DNA of 64,000 nucleotides. Origin: Cyanobacterium aponinum PCC 10605. Its GTDB lineage: Bacteria > Cyanobacteriota > Cyanobacteriia > Cyanobacteriales > Cyanobacteriaceae. The position numbers and the translations under genes are program-made. Location: positions 620,001-684,000 of the forward strand of contig NC_019776.1 of the NCBI RefSeq assembly GCF_000317675.1, read 5' to 3'. The notes beneath the pieces were generated by a model that did not search any database, was not told where the DNA came from, and worked only from the letters and a program-made list of their open reading frames with translations. Below, piece after piece: positions 57,495 to 64,000 of the stretch (positions within the stretch are counted from its first letter, which is position 1; every line of letters starts with the position of its first letter).

Positions 57495-58973
57495 ATGGTC
57501 ATTAATAATTCCAGTTCTTTTCGTCGCTATACGCCCCCTACCTGTACTCTTGAAATTTATAATCCTCAACCTTTTTGGGGAAAATGGCGTTATCAATCTT
57601 TTCCTCAATACTTTAGTTTTCAACTACACTTCGACGATCCTAGAATACCAAAAGATAATAGAAGTAGTATAATAGGCGATCGCACTTTACTGGAAAAATT
57701 AAGACAATTAGTAGATGAATATATAAACTTATACTTGGATGATAGACAAATAGTTAGAGATAATCAAACTTGTGATATACCTCAAGATGAACACACAGAG
57801 TTTATTTGTTTAAGTAGAGAATCAGATTATAGCCATAAACTTTATTATCACGGTATAGAACCACAGAGAGAAACAGTAGAAGTTATCCTGACAAATACCC
57901 AATTATTTGACCTGATTAACGCCCTAGAAGCCTATTACTATGACGTAACCAAGAGCAATCAAGAATTAGGAGAAGCGATTTCGAGTAACTTAGGATTAAG
58001 TATTTTTATTACAGCCCTTGTATGTATCATTGGCGGTTGGTTTTGGTGGCGTTATGAACAAAATTTAGCACTACAACAAAATCCGATAGATAATCCATCT
58101 CAATCATCAGAAGCAGAAGAATTTGATGATGACATAGAAAAAGTTATTCCTCCTTCTCCTCTCGATCCACAAAGCCTTCCATCAATAGTAACCCCAGAAG
58201 TACCAGAAGAACTAAGAAACAGAGAATCTCTCCCACCTCCAGAATCAACCATAACTCGCCCCCCCGACAATAGCCCTACGGCAGAAATTCCCCAAAATTT
58301 TCCTGAAAATAATAGTCAGGCAACTCTGACTATGGAAACGCCTCCCCCTCCTTCAGTTAATGATTTGCCCCCATCAACCGTAAATAATAATTCTCAGGGA
58401 ATGAATAGTCAACCTTCTTTGTCTCAGACGATTTCATTACAACCATCCTCTTCCAACTCGAATACGATTCCTTCATCTCCTCCCAAACTTAACAAATTAC
58501 CTGTTTTATCATCTTCTAATTCCTCTGTACCAAACCTTAATTCCTTTACCTCTGAAGACGTTTCTCCTTCCCAATTTGCATTAAACAATATAAATAAAAC
58601 AAATGATATAACACCTCCTATCGTGATCAAAAATCCGACTCTACCAGAAAATATCAATAATTTAGACACATCTAAGTTAGTGGCGAAAAAACTTCCTCCC
58701 ACCAGTGCAGAAGTCGAAGTTAAACAATACTTTATTTCCCAATGGCAACCCCCTGAAAATTTACAGCAGAGTATTGAATATAGGTTACAAATCAATTCAG
58801 AAGGACAATTAACAAAAGTGACCCCCATAGGACAAGTTGCAATTATTTATTTAGACCGTACTAATATGCCTTTATTAGGAAAAAAAATAGCGTCTTCATT
58901 AGAAGAAGATTCTCAAGCAACAATTCGCTTAATTCTTAGTCCAAATGGTAACGTACAAACTTTTAAAGAGTAA
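57495..58973 (+). CDS. DUF4335-like cyanobacterial protein with TonB-like architecture
   Basis: 492 residues. Residues 1-160 (beginning RRYTPPTCTLEIYNPQPFWG) resemble the cyanobacterial DUF4335 domain, from memory. One membrane helix at 166-187 is followed by a long Pro/Ser/Asn-rich linker (190-400) and a C-terminal domain (~405-492) with QYFISQWQPPENLQQSIEYR and QINSEGQLTKVTPIG, which reads like a TonB C-terminal domain. If so, the N-terminal domain is cytoplasmic and the tail spans the periplasm. The gene is alone; ExbB/ExbD are not adjacent. Confidence 0.7.
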   Translation: MVINNSSSFRRYTPPTCTLEIYNPQPFWGKWRYQSFPQYFSFQLHFDDPRIPKDNRSSIIGDRTLLEKLRQLVDEYINLYLDDRQIVRDNQTCDIPQDEHTEFICLSRESDYSHKLYYHGIEPQRETVEVILTNTQLFDLINALEAYYYDVTKSNQELGEAISSNLGLSIFITALVCIIGGWFWWRYEQNLALQQNPIDNPSQSSEAEEFDDDIEKVIPPSPLDPQSLPSIVTPEVPEELRNRESLPPPESTITRPPDNSPTAEIPQNFPENNSQATLTMETPPPPSVNDLPPSTVNNNSQGMNSQPSLSQTISLQPSSSNSNTIPSSPPKLNKLPVLSSSNSSVPNLNSFTSEDVSPSQFALNNINKTNDITPPIVIKNPTLPENINNLDTSKLVAKKLPPTSAEVEVKQYFISQWQPPENLQQSIEYRLQINSEGQLTKVTPIGQVAIIYLDRTNMPLLGKKIASSLEEDSQATIRLILSPNGNVQTFKE

Positions 58974-59159
58974 AGTGAATATGTTACGGTTTGTTGAAAA
59001 CGTTTTTAGATGAACGTGAATTCGGATTTCAACCTAAGTTCGAGCTAAAATTGTAGGTTAAGTTAGCTAACAGGCAACAGTGCTTTTAATTGATATAAAA
59101 TGAGTCTAAATTGATTTTAAATAAATTTTTCCTAAATTTAACGATTTTCTCTCATCTTT

Positions 59160-59852
59160 ATGAAACATATTTTTATTACTGGTGTAAGTAGTGGATTAGG
59201 TGGTTACTTAACCAAGAAATTGGTTGAAGTAGGAGATTTTCAAATTACAGGGATTTCTCGCAACAAGCCAGTTTATTTAACTTCTGAATATCCGATTCAA
59301 TGGCAAAAGTTTGATTTAAATCAAACAGAAAAAATTAATTCAACTATTTCCAAGATTTTAAATAACCAAATTATGGATGCCCTAATTCTCAATGTTGGCA
59401 TATGGGAAAAAACAGCTTTCAGTTCAGATTATAGTTTTGAAGAAATAGAATATGGGGAGATTTATCAATTAATACAAGTAAACATAACTGCCAATATAGA
59501 ATTAATTCGCTCTATTTTAAAACAAGGTTTCCTGAAAAAAGGGGGTAAAATAATCTTTATAGGATCAACTTGGGGTCTTGAAAATCATGGGGGAAAAGAA
59601 GTTGTTTTTTCAGCCACAAAATTTGCCTTAAGAGGTATGGTTCATTCCTTGAGAGAAATTCTAAAACATCAAATGATAAGTCCTAGTGTTCTTAATTTAG
59701 GTTATCTATCGGAGAGTGAATACCCCCAACCACAAGAAACTCAAATTCCTTTAATTGACGTATGGGAAGCAATTAAATTTTTATTATCCACTTCCCCCTA
59801 TTCGTGTGTAAAAGAGATTGATATGCCCGGAATGTTTGATTCTAATTGTTGA
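59160..59852 (+). CDS. Short-chain dehydrogenase/reductase (SDR)
   Basis: 230 residues with FITGVSSGLGGYLTKKLVE as the nucleotide-binding start and ILNVGIW as an NNAG counterpart. The catalytic region IFIGSTWGLENHGGKEVVFS, then ATKFALRG, has Lys but Val-Phe-Ser in place of the normal Tyr-x-x, so the active-site Tyr appears lost; activity is uncertain. 52 bases upstream of ureC on the same strand, possibly co-transcribed. Confidence 0.75.
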   Translation: MKHIFITGVSSGLGGYLTKKLVEVGDFQITGISRNKPVYLTSEYPIQWQKFDLNQTEKINSTISKILNNQIMDALILNVGIWEKTAFSSDYSFEEIEYGEIYQLIQVNITANIELIRSILKQGFLKKGGKIIFIGSTWGLENHGGKEVVFSATKFALRGMVHSLREILKHQMISPSVLNLGYLSESEYPQPQETQIPLIDVWEAIKFLLSTSPYSCVKEIDMPGMFDSNC

Positions 59853-59904
59853 GTTTTTTATTATAGGATAAAAAAATGGCAATCAATAAGGAGAAAGGAT
59901 CGCT

Positions 59905-61644
59905 ATGGGCTATTTTATGGATCGTAGAGCGTATGCAGAAACTTATGGTATTACTAAAGGCGATCGCATCCGTTTAGCAGATACAGAATTAATCATTGAG
60001 GTAGAAAGAGATTACACCACTTATGGAGACGAGGTCAAATTTGGTGGGGGTAAAGTAATCCGTGATGGCATGGGGCAATCAGGTGTTTCAAGGGCAGAAG
60101 GGGCAGTAGATACTGTGATTACCAATGCTTTGATTGTGGATTGGTGGGGTATTGTAAAAGCAGATGTGGCCATCAAAGACGGAAAAATAGAAAAAATTGG
60201 CAAAGCGGGAAACCCAGAGACACAGCCCAACGTAGATATTGTTATTGGGGCTGTCACAGAAGTCATTGCTGGGGAGGGTATGATTCTCACCGCAGGAGGT
60301 ATTGATACTCATATTCATTTTATTTGTCCTCAACAAATTGAAACTGCGATCGCATCTGGTATTACTACAATGATTGGCGGTGGTACAGGACCTGCTACAG
60401 GCACAAAAGCCACCACTTGCACCCCCGGAGAATGGCATTTATCAAGGATGTTAGAAGCGGCTGACGCTTTTCCCATGAATTTAGGTTTTTTAGGTAAAGG
60501 TAACAGCAGTCAAACAGAAGGATTAATCGAGCAAGTGAAAGCAGGGGCGATGGGTTTGAAACTTCATGAAGACTGGGGTACAACTCCTTGGAGTATCGAT
60601 ACTTGTTTAACCGTTGCTGACAAGTATGATATTCAGGTTGCGATTCATACCGATACTTTGAATGAAGCAGGATTTGTAGAAGACACAATTAACGCCTTTA
60701 AAAATAGAGTTATTCATACCTATCATACCGAAGGAGCAGGGGGAGGTCACGCCCCTGATATTATCAAAGTCTGTGGGGAAATGAATGTTTTACCTTCATC
60801 CACTAATCCCACTCGCCCTTATACTGTCAATACCATGGAAGAACATTTAGATATGTTAATGGTATGCCATCACCTTGACAAAAAAATTCCCGAAGATGTG
60901 GCTTTTGCCGAATCCCGTATCCGCCGAGAAACCATCGCCGCCGAGGATATTTTGCACGATTTAGGTGCTTTTAGTATGATTGCTTCCGATTCTCAAGCTA
61001 TGGGGAGAGTCGGAGAAACAATAATGCGTACATGGCAAACTGCCCATAAAATGAAAGTCCAAAGAGGTGTTTTAACCCCCCCTAACCCCCCCTTAGAAGG
61101 GGGGGGAAAATGGACAACTGAAAATGATAATTTTCGAGTCAAGCGTTACGTAGCGAAATACACCATTAATCCTGCTATTACCCATGGTATCGCTGATTAT
61201 GTGGGTTCGATCGAAGTTGGTAAATTAGCCGATTTAGTCTTATGGAAACCCGCCTTTTTCGGTGTCAAACCTCAATTAGTTCTCAAAGGCGGTATGATTG
61301 CTTATAGTCAAATGGGAGACAGCAACGCTAGTATTCCCACTCCTCAACCTGTTCATTCTCAACCCATGTTTGCTAGTTATGGAGGTGCGATCGCATCTAC
61401 TTCTTTAACCTTTATTTCTCAGGCGGCATTAGACTTAGATATAAAAGGAAAACTAGGGCTAAGAAAACCCACCATTGCTGTCAAAAATACCCGTAACCTC
61501 ACCAAAAAAGATCTCAAACTTAATGACTATACCCCTAAAATGGAAGTAGATCCTGAAACCTATGAAGTAAGAGCAGACGGTGAATTACTAACCTGCGAAC
61601 CAGCAGAAGTTTTACCAATGGCACAACGCTATTTTTTGTTCTAA
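59905..61644 (+). CDS. ureC: Urease alpha subunit, with an in-frame repeat insertion
   Basis: Catalytic subunit of urease, hydrolysing urea to ammonia and carbamate at a dinickel site. 579 residues, about ten longer than usual. All active-site residues are present: the HIH nickel ligands ([14 protein letters not shown]), the carbamylated Lys in [36 protein letters not shown], the flap His in [14 protein letters not shown] and the Asp in [17 protein letters not shown] precedes the ATG. Residues ~391-402, between KVQRG and NDNFRVKRY, are encoded by a C/G hairpin repeat and are absent from other ureases. ureB lies 47 kb away. Confidence 0.96.
   Translation: MGYFMDRRAYAETYGITKGDRIRLADTELIIEVERDYTTYGDEVKFGGGKVIRDGMGQSGVSRAEGAVDTVITNALIVDWWGIVKADVAIKDGKIEKIGKAGNPETQPNVDIVIGAVTEVIAGEGMILTAGGIDTHIHFICPQQIETAIASGITTMIGGGTGPATGTKATTCTPGEWHLSRMLEAADAFPMNLGFLGKGNSSQTEGLIEQVKAGAMGLKLHEDWGTTPWSIDTCLTVADKYDIQVAIHTDTLNEAGFVEDTINAFKNRVIHTYHTEGAGGGHAPDIIKVCGEMNVLPSSTNPTRPYTVNTMEEHLDMLMVCHHLDKKIPEDVAFAESRIRRETIAAEDILHDLGAFSMIASDSQAMGRVGETIMRTWQTAHKMKVQRGVLTPPNPPLEGGGKWTTENDNFRVKRYVAKYTINPAITHGIADYVGSIEVGKLADLVLWKPAFFGVKPQLVLKGGMIAYSQMGDSNASIPTPQPVHSQPMFASYGGAIASTSLTFISQAALDLDIKGKLGLRKPTIAVKNTRNLTKKDLKLNDYTPKMEVDPETYEVRADGELLTCEPAEVLPMAQRYFLF
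61075..61110. repeat. C/G hairpin repeat inserted in frame into ureC
   Basis: Runs of C then G around TTAGAA form a strong hairpin (about 61086-61106) that codes for [12 protein letters not shown]. The same kind of sequence lies between genes at 40588 and 62574. The reading frame is kept. Confidence 0.85.
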
Positions 61645-61674
61645 CCATAATCGCAAGGGGCAAACCCCTCTGTG

Positions 61675-61754
61675 TCTCCCCTTAAAAGGGGAGAAGGGTA
61701 ATAGGCAATGGGAATAAAAAATTAGCAATTAGCAACTCCGAACTTCGAACTCTA
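61675..61754. repeat. Palindromic hairpin and heptad array downstream of ureC
   Basis: TCTCCCCTT with AAGGGGAGA (61675-61694, two-base loop) is followed by five in-phase heptads from 61721: ATTAGCA twice, then ACTCCGA, ACTTCGA and ACTCTAT. The hairpin is 30 bases past the ureC stop. Confidence 0.7.
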
Positions 61755-61788
61755 TCTGCTTATCCTACATAATTTATTAGTAAAAATC

Positions 61789-62523
61789 ATGATCACTATA
61801 ACAGAAAATACTAATAATAATCCCGAAAATTTAGATAATAATAAAGTAGTTGAAATTAAAAACTTAGACTTTTATTTTGGTCATGGTAGTATCAGAAAGC
61901 AAATATTATTTAATATTAATTTAACTCTAAAAAAAGGAGAAGTTGTTATCTTAAAAGGTCCTTCAGGCTCAGGAAAAACAACTCTTTTAACCCTCATGGG
62001 GGCTTTACGCAGTGCTAGTTATGGCTCTTTGAAAGTATTTAATCAAGAATTGATAAATGCTCCTGAAAAACTGCTTATTAATATTAGAAAAAATATTGGT
62101 TATATCTTCCAAGCTCATAATTTATTAAACTCTCTCACCGCCCGACAAAATGTACAAATGTCTTTAGAGTTGCATTCTCAATTTAGCCATGAAGAAGTAA
62201 AACAAAAATCAATCGAAATGTTGAATGCTGTTGGTTTAGGAGATCGTATTAACTACTATCCTGAAAATCTTTCTGGTGGTCAAAAACAAAGAGTTGCGAT
62301 CGCACGTGCTTTAGTCTCTCATCCAAAAATGGTACTAGCAGATGAACCCACTGCCGCTTTAGACAGTAAATCAGGGCGAGATGTGGTGGATATTATGCAA
62401 AAGTTGGCTAGACAGCAAGGCTGTACTATTCTCATCGTTAGCCATGATGATCGCATTTTGGATGTAGCAGATCGTATTATTGAGTTAGAAGATGGAAAAC
62501 TATTGACAGAATCCCAAGTGTAA
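61789..62523 (+). CDS. devA: ABC transporter ATPase, DevA type
   Basis: ATPase of a DevBCA-like exporter. 244 residues: Walker A GPSGSGKTTLLTLMGALRS, Q loop YIFQAHNLLNSLTA, signature LSGGQKQRVAIARAL, Walker B MVLADEPTAALDS and the switch His in LIVSHDDRILD. The motif NIGYIFQAHNLL and overall length match the DevA/MacB family, whose heterocyst version exports envelope glycolipids. No DevB (fusion) or DevC (permease) gene is adjacent; this organism need not form heterocysts, so the export role is open. The N-terminal ~15 residues are Asn-rich. Confidence 0.85.
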   Translation: MITITENTNNNPENLDNNKVVEIKNLDFYFGHGSIRKQILFNINLTLKKGEVVILKGPSGSGKTTLLTLMGALRSASYGSLKVFNQELINAPEKLLINIRKNIGYIFQAHNLLNSLTARQNVQMSLELHSQFSHEEVKQKSIEMLNAVGLGDRINYYPENLSGGQKQRVAIARALVSHPKMVLADEPTAALDSKSGRDVVDIMQKLARQQGCTILIVSHDDRILDVADRIIELEDGKLLTESQV

Positions 62524-62573
62524 CGACTAGGACTATATTTTTGAAAAATAAAAACCTTCTCCGAAAAAGGGGA

Positions 62574-62609
62574 CCCCCCCAGGAGGGGGGGGAATTAGGA
62601 ATTAGGAAT
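62574..62609. repeat. C/G hairpin and GGAATTA heptads between devA and pyrC-like gene
   Basis: CCCCCCC-AGGA-GGGGGGG (62574-62591) then GGAATTA twice and GGAATAT. Lies between two convergent genes, so it may act as a bidirectional terminator. Confidence 0.65.
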
Positions 62610-62641
62610 ATATATTATTATTAAACAAAAATTTATTGTTG

Positions 62642-63895
62642 TCAATAATTACAGAGGATTTTACCTTTTATTTCCTTTTCCAACCAGTAAGTATTGTAAG
62701 AAAGAGATTTTAGTTGATTCGGAGTTATTTGCCATGGCTGTTGGGGGGCAAAAACGATAAACTCTGCCCTTTGTCCAATTTGTATTTTTAATGGTTCTTG
62801 GTATAGACATTTCAAGGCATTAACACTTAAGGCTTTCCATAATTGTGAAGCGGATAATTCACCAGTAATCACAAGATTTTGCCATAGTAAAGGTAAAGCT
62901 AATTCTAAGCCAATTGAGCCTGATGGAGCATCTGCAAAGGCAACGGTTTTTTCTTCGTAAGTATAAGGAGTATGATTAATAGAAATAGCATCAATCACAC
63001 CTGTTTTTATCCCTTCCAATAAGCCCAAACGATCAATTTCAGTACCCAAGGGGGGATCAAAACGTAAATGAGGATTATAACTAGCAATGGTTTCAATATT
63101 GAGGATAAGATGATGCCAATTAACACTCCCAGTAACAGGTAATTGTTCTTCTTTTGCCCTTTTAATTAAATCCACGCCCCTAGCTGTCGAAATATTCATT
63201 AAGTGAATGGGGGTTTTTGTTAATGCCACTATTTCCAACAAAGAAGCAATAGCAACCGTTTCCGCTATCTCTGGATTTCCGATTAAACCAAGACGAATGG
63301 AAGTGCGACACTCTCTAACTACCCCTTTTCCTTTTAGTTGTAGATTTGTAGGACAAAGGGCAATAGGTAAATGAAAAGGTTGAGCATATTCTAATAACTT
63401 ACGTACTAACTGTAAATTGCTATGGGGACGATTATCTGTAAAACCAACTACTCCTGACTCTGCTAAATCTGCTAACTCGGCAATGGTATTGCCCTCTAAA
63501 TTTTTGGTTAAACTACCCCAACAATCAAAGTTTGTTTCTAGGGATTTAGTTTTATTTTGAATCCATGTCACCGTATTGGGATTATCTACAACTGGCAAAG
63601 TATTGGGTAAAATCGCCACCCTTGACACTCCCCCTGCTTTTGCAGAAGCATTAAGGGTTTGTAGAGTTTCTCTTTCTTCGTATCCCGGTTCACCACTATG
63701 ACAAAATAAATCTACTAGGGCAGGGGCTAATATTAAGCCATTACCATCAATTATTTTCGCTGAATCGTCTGTTAATTCAATCTTTGGGCTGATTTCTTGA
63801 ATCTTATTATCATCAATTAAGATGTCAGTTACTTGGTCAAATCCAGATACAGGATCTAAAGTTCTAATTTGTTGAAAAAGCAGTGTTTGATTCAC
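62642..63895 (-). CDS. Dihydroorotase homologue, probably inactive
   Basis: 417 residues of the dihydroorotase/amidohydrolase family. The genuine enzyme closes carbamoyl aspartate to dihydroorotate in pyrimidine synthesis. Here the metal motif DxHxH is DLFCHSGEPG, so the first His is Phe64; the usual HVST metal His is Asn in LMNISTARG; and the catalytic D-H-A-P-H is replaced by NHTPY. Other blocks are kept (ILPNTLPVVDNP, DAPSGSIGLELALPL). Loss of three key positions means no hydrolase activity is expected; such homologues, known as non-catalytic pyrC' partners of aspartate transcarbamoylase in some bacteria, are a reasonable model. Start is GTG 63895 with AGGA upstream. Confidence 0.88.
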   Translation of the reverse strand: MNQTLLFQQIRTLDPVSGFDQVTDILIDDNKIQEISPKIELTDDSAKIIDGNGLILAPALVDLFCHSGEPGYEERETLQTLNASAKAGGVSRVAILPNTLPVVDNPNTVTWIQNKTKSLETNFDCWGSLTKNLEGNTIAELADLAESGVVGFTDNRPHSNLQLVRKLLEYAQPFHLPIALCPTNLQLKGKGVVRECRTSIRLGLIGNPEIAETVAIASLLEIVALTKTPIHLMNISTARGVDLIKRAKEEQLPVTGSVNWHHLILNIETIASYNPHLRFDPPLGTEIDRLGLLEGIKTGVIDAISINHTPYTYEEKTVAFADAPSGSIGLELALPLLWQNLVITGELSASQLWKALSVNALKCLYQEPLKIQIGQRAEFIVFAPQQPWQITPNQLKSLSYNTYWLEKEIKGKILCNY

Positions 63896-64000
63896 CTTGG
63901 TTCCTATTTACAACTCAATAACGGTGAAAAAGTATCTACCTTTAATCGGTTAAACTTTTCCATGCCTGAGTTACTATTTTACTCAACCATCGTCTTTGTA

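Noticed and set aside
60021-60688. Open frames on the strand opposite ureC
   Set aside because: Shadows of a strongly conserved coding gene; no family resemblance.
61675-61694. Classical Rho-independent terminator for ureC
   Set aside because: The stem is strong but no T run follows on either strand, so it is listed as a repeat instead.

Overview
The window is a stretch of cyanobacterial chromosome. Evidence: the palindrome GCGATCGC (HIP1) recurs throughout both coding and spacer DNA; the ribosomal superoperon has the cyanobacterial order (no rpsN between rplE and rpsH, no rpmD, secY-adk-infA-rpmJ without map, and rplQ-truA-rplM-rpsI-rpmE at the end); and cyanobacterial marker genes are present (bicA, menG, sphX/pstS-type, group 2 sigma factor, DUF4335-like protein). 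Low G+C and the protein sequences suggest a unicellular Cyanobacterium/Geminocystis-type organism, but that rank is inference.

Layout. 84-4092 (minus): folE, a short-chain dehydrogenase and a very A+T-rich adenine methyltransferase/putative nuclease pair that looks like a restriction-modification system. 4357-9015 (plus): glutamate synthase large subunit, of the type without the ferredoxin loop. 9016-12881: small accessory genes (cold-shock-domain fusion, a two-gene cassette of unknowns, an orphan HicA-like toxin), an 81-bp MITE-like element and a SigC-like sigma factor. 12882-13151: ureB, C-terminally short. 13263-29907 (minus): ribosomal protein superoperon with rpoA, secY, adk, infA, truA and rpmJ. 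30399-34055 (plus): a three-gene unit of a large repeat-containing membrane protein, a YbjQ-family protein and an SRAP (HMCES/YedK) protein. 34491-37810 (minus): Na+/H+ antiporter and the SulP bicarbonate transporter BicA. 38241-38312: tRNA-Asn. 38661-45831: a TM/HTH protein, GatD-like amidotransferase, PstS/SphX, DMT exporter, glutaredoxin remnant, pentapeptide protein, anti-sigma-type ATPase, hydrolase. 46097-49817: glycosyltransferase, FHA membrane protein and small exported protein in one unit. 50071-64000: RND pump, menG, the UDP-xylose pair uxs-ugd, a [2Fe-2S] ferredoxin, a TonB-shaped DUF4335-like protein, an SDR, ureC, a DevA-type ATPase and a dihydroorotase homologue lacking metal ligands.

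The most unusual signal is in the spacers. At more than fifteen places intergenic DNA is built from tandem seven-base units. The unit sequence differs from place to place and even drifts along one array, yet the period stays exactly seven (best seen at 25682-25772 and 38535-38625). G-rich hairpins of a second repeat type often sit beside these arrays, and one such hairpin has been taken into the ureC reading frame in frame. Other things to look at again: the FHA protein that may be a degenerate dynamin relative, the 30399-34055 operon, the shortened ureB, the inactive-looking dihydroorotase and the glutaredoxin fragment. No CRISPR array, rRNA or complete insertion sequence was seen.
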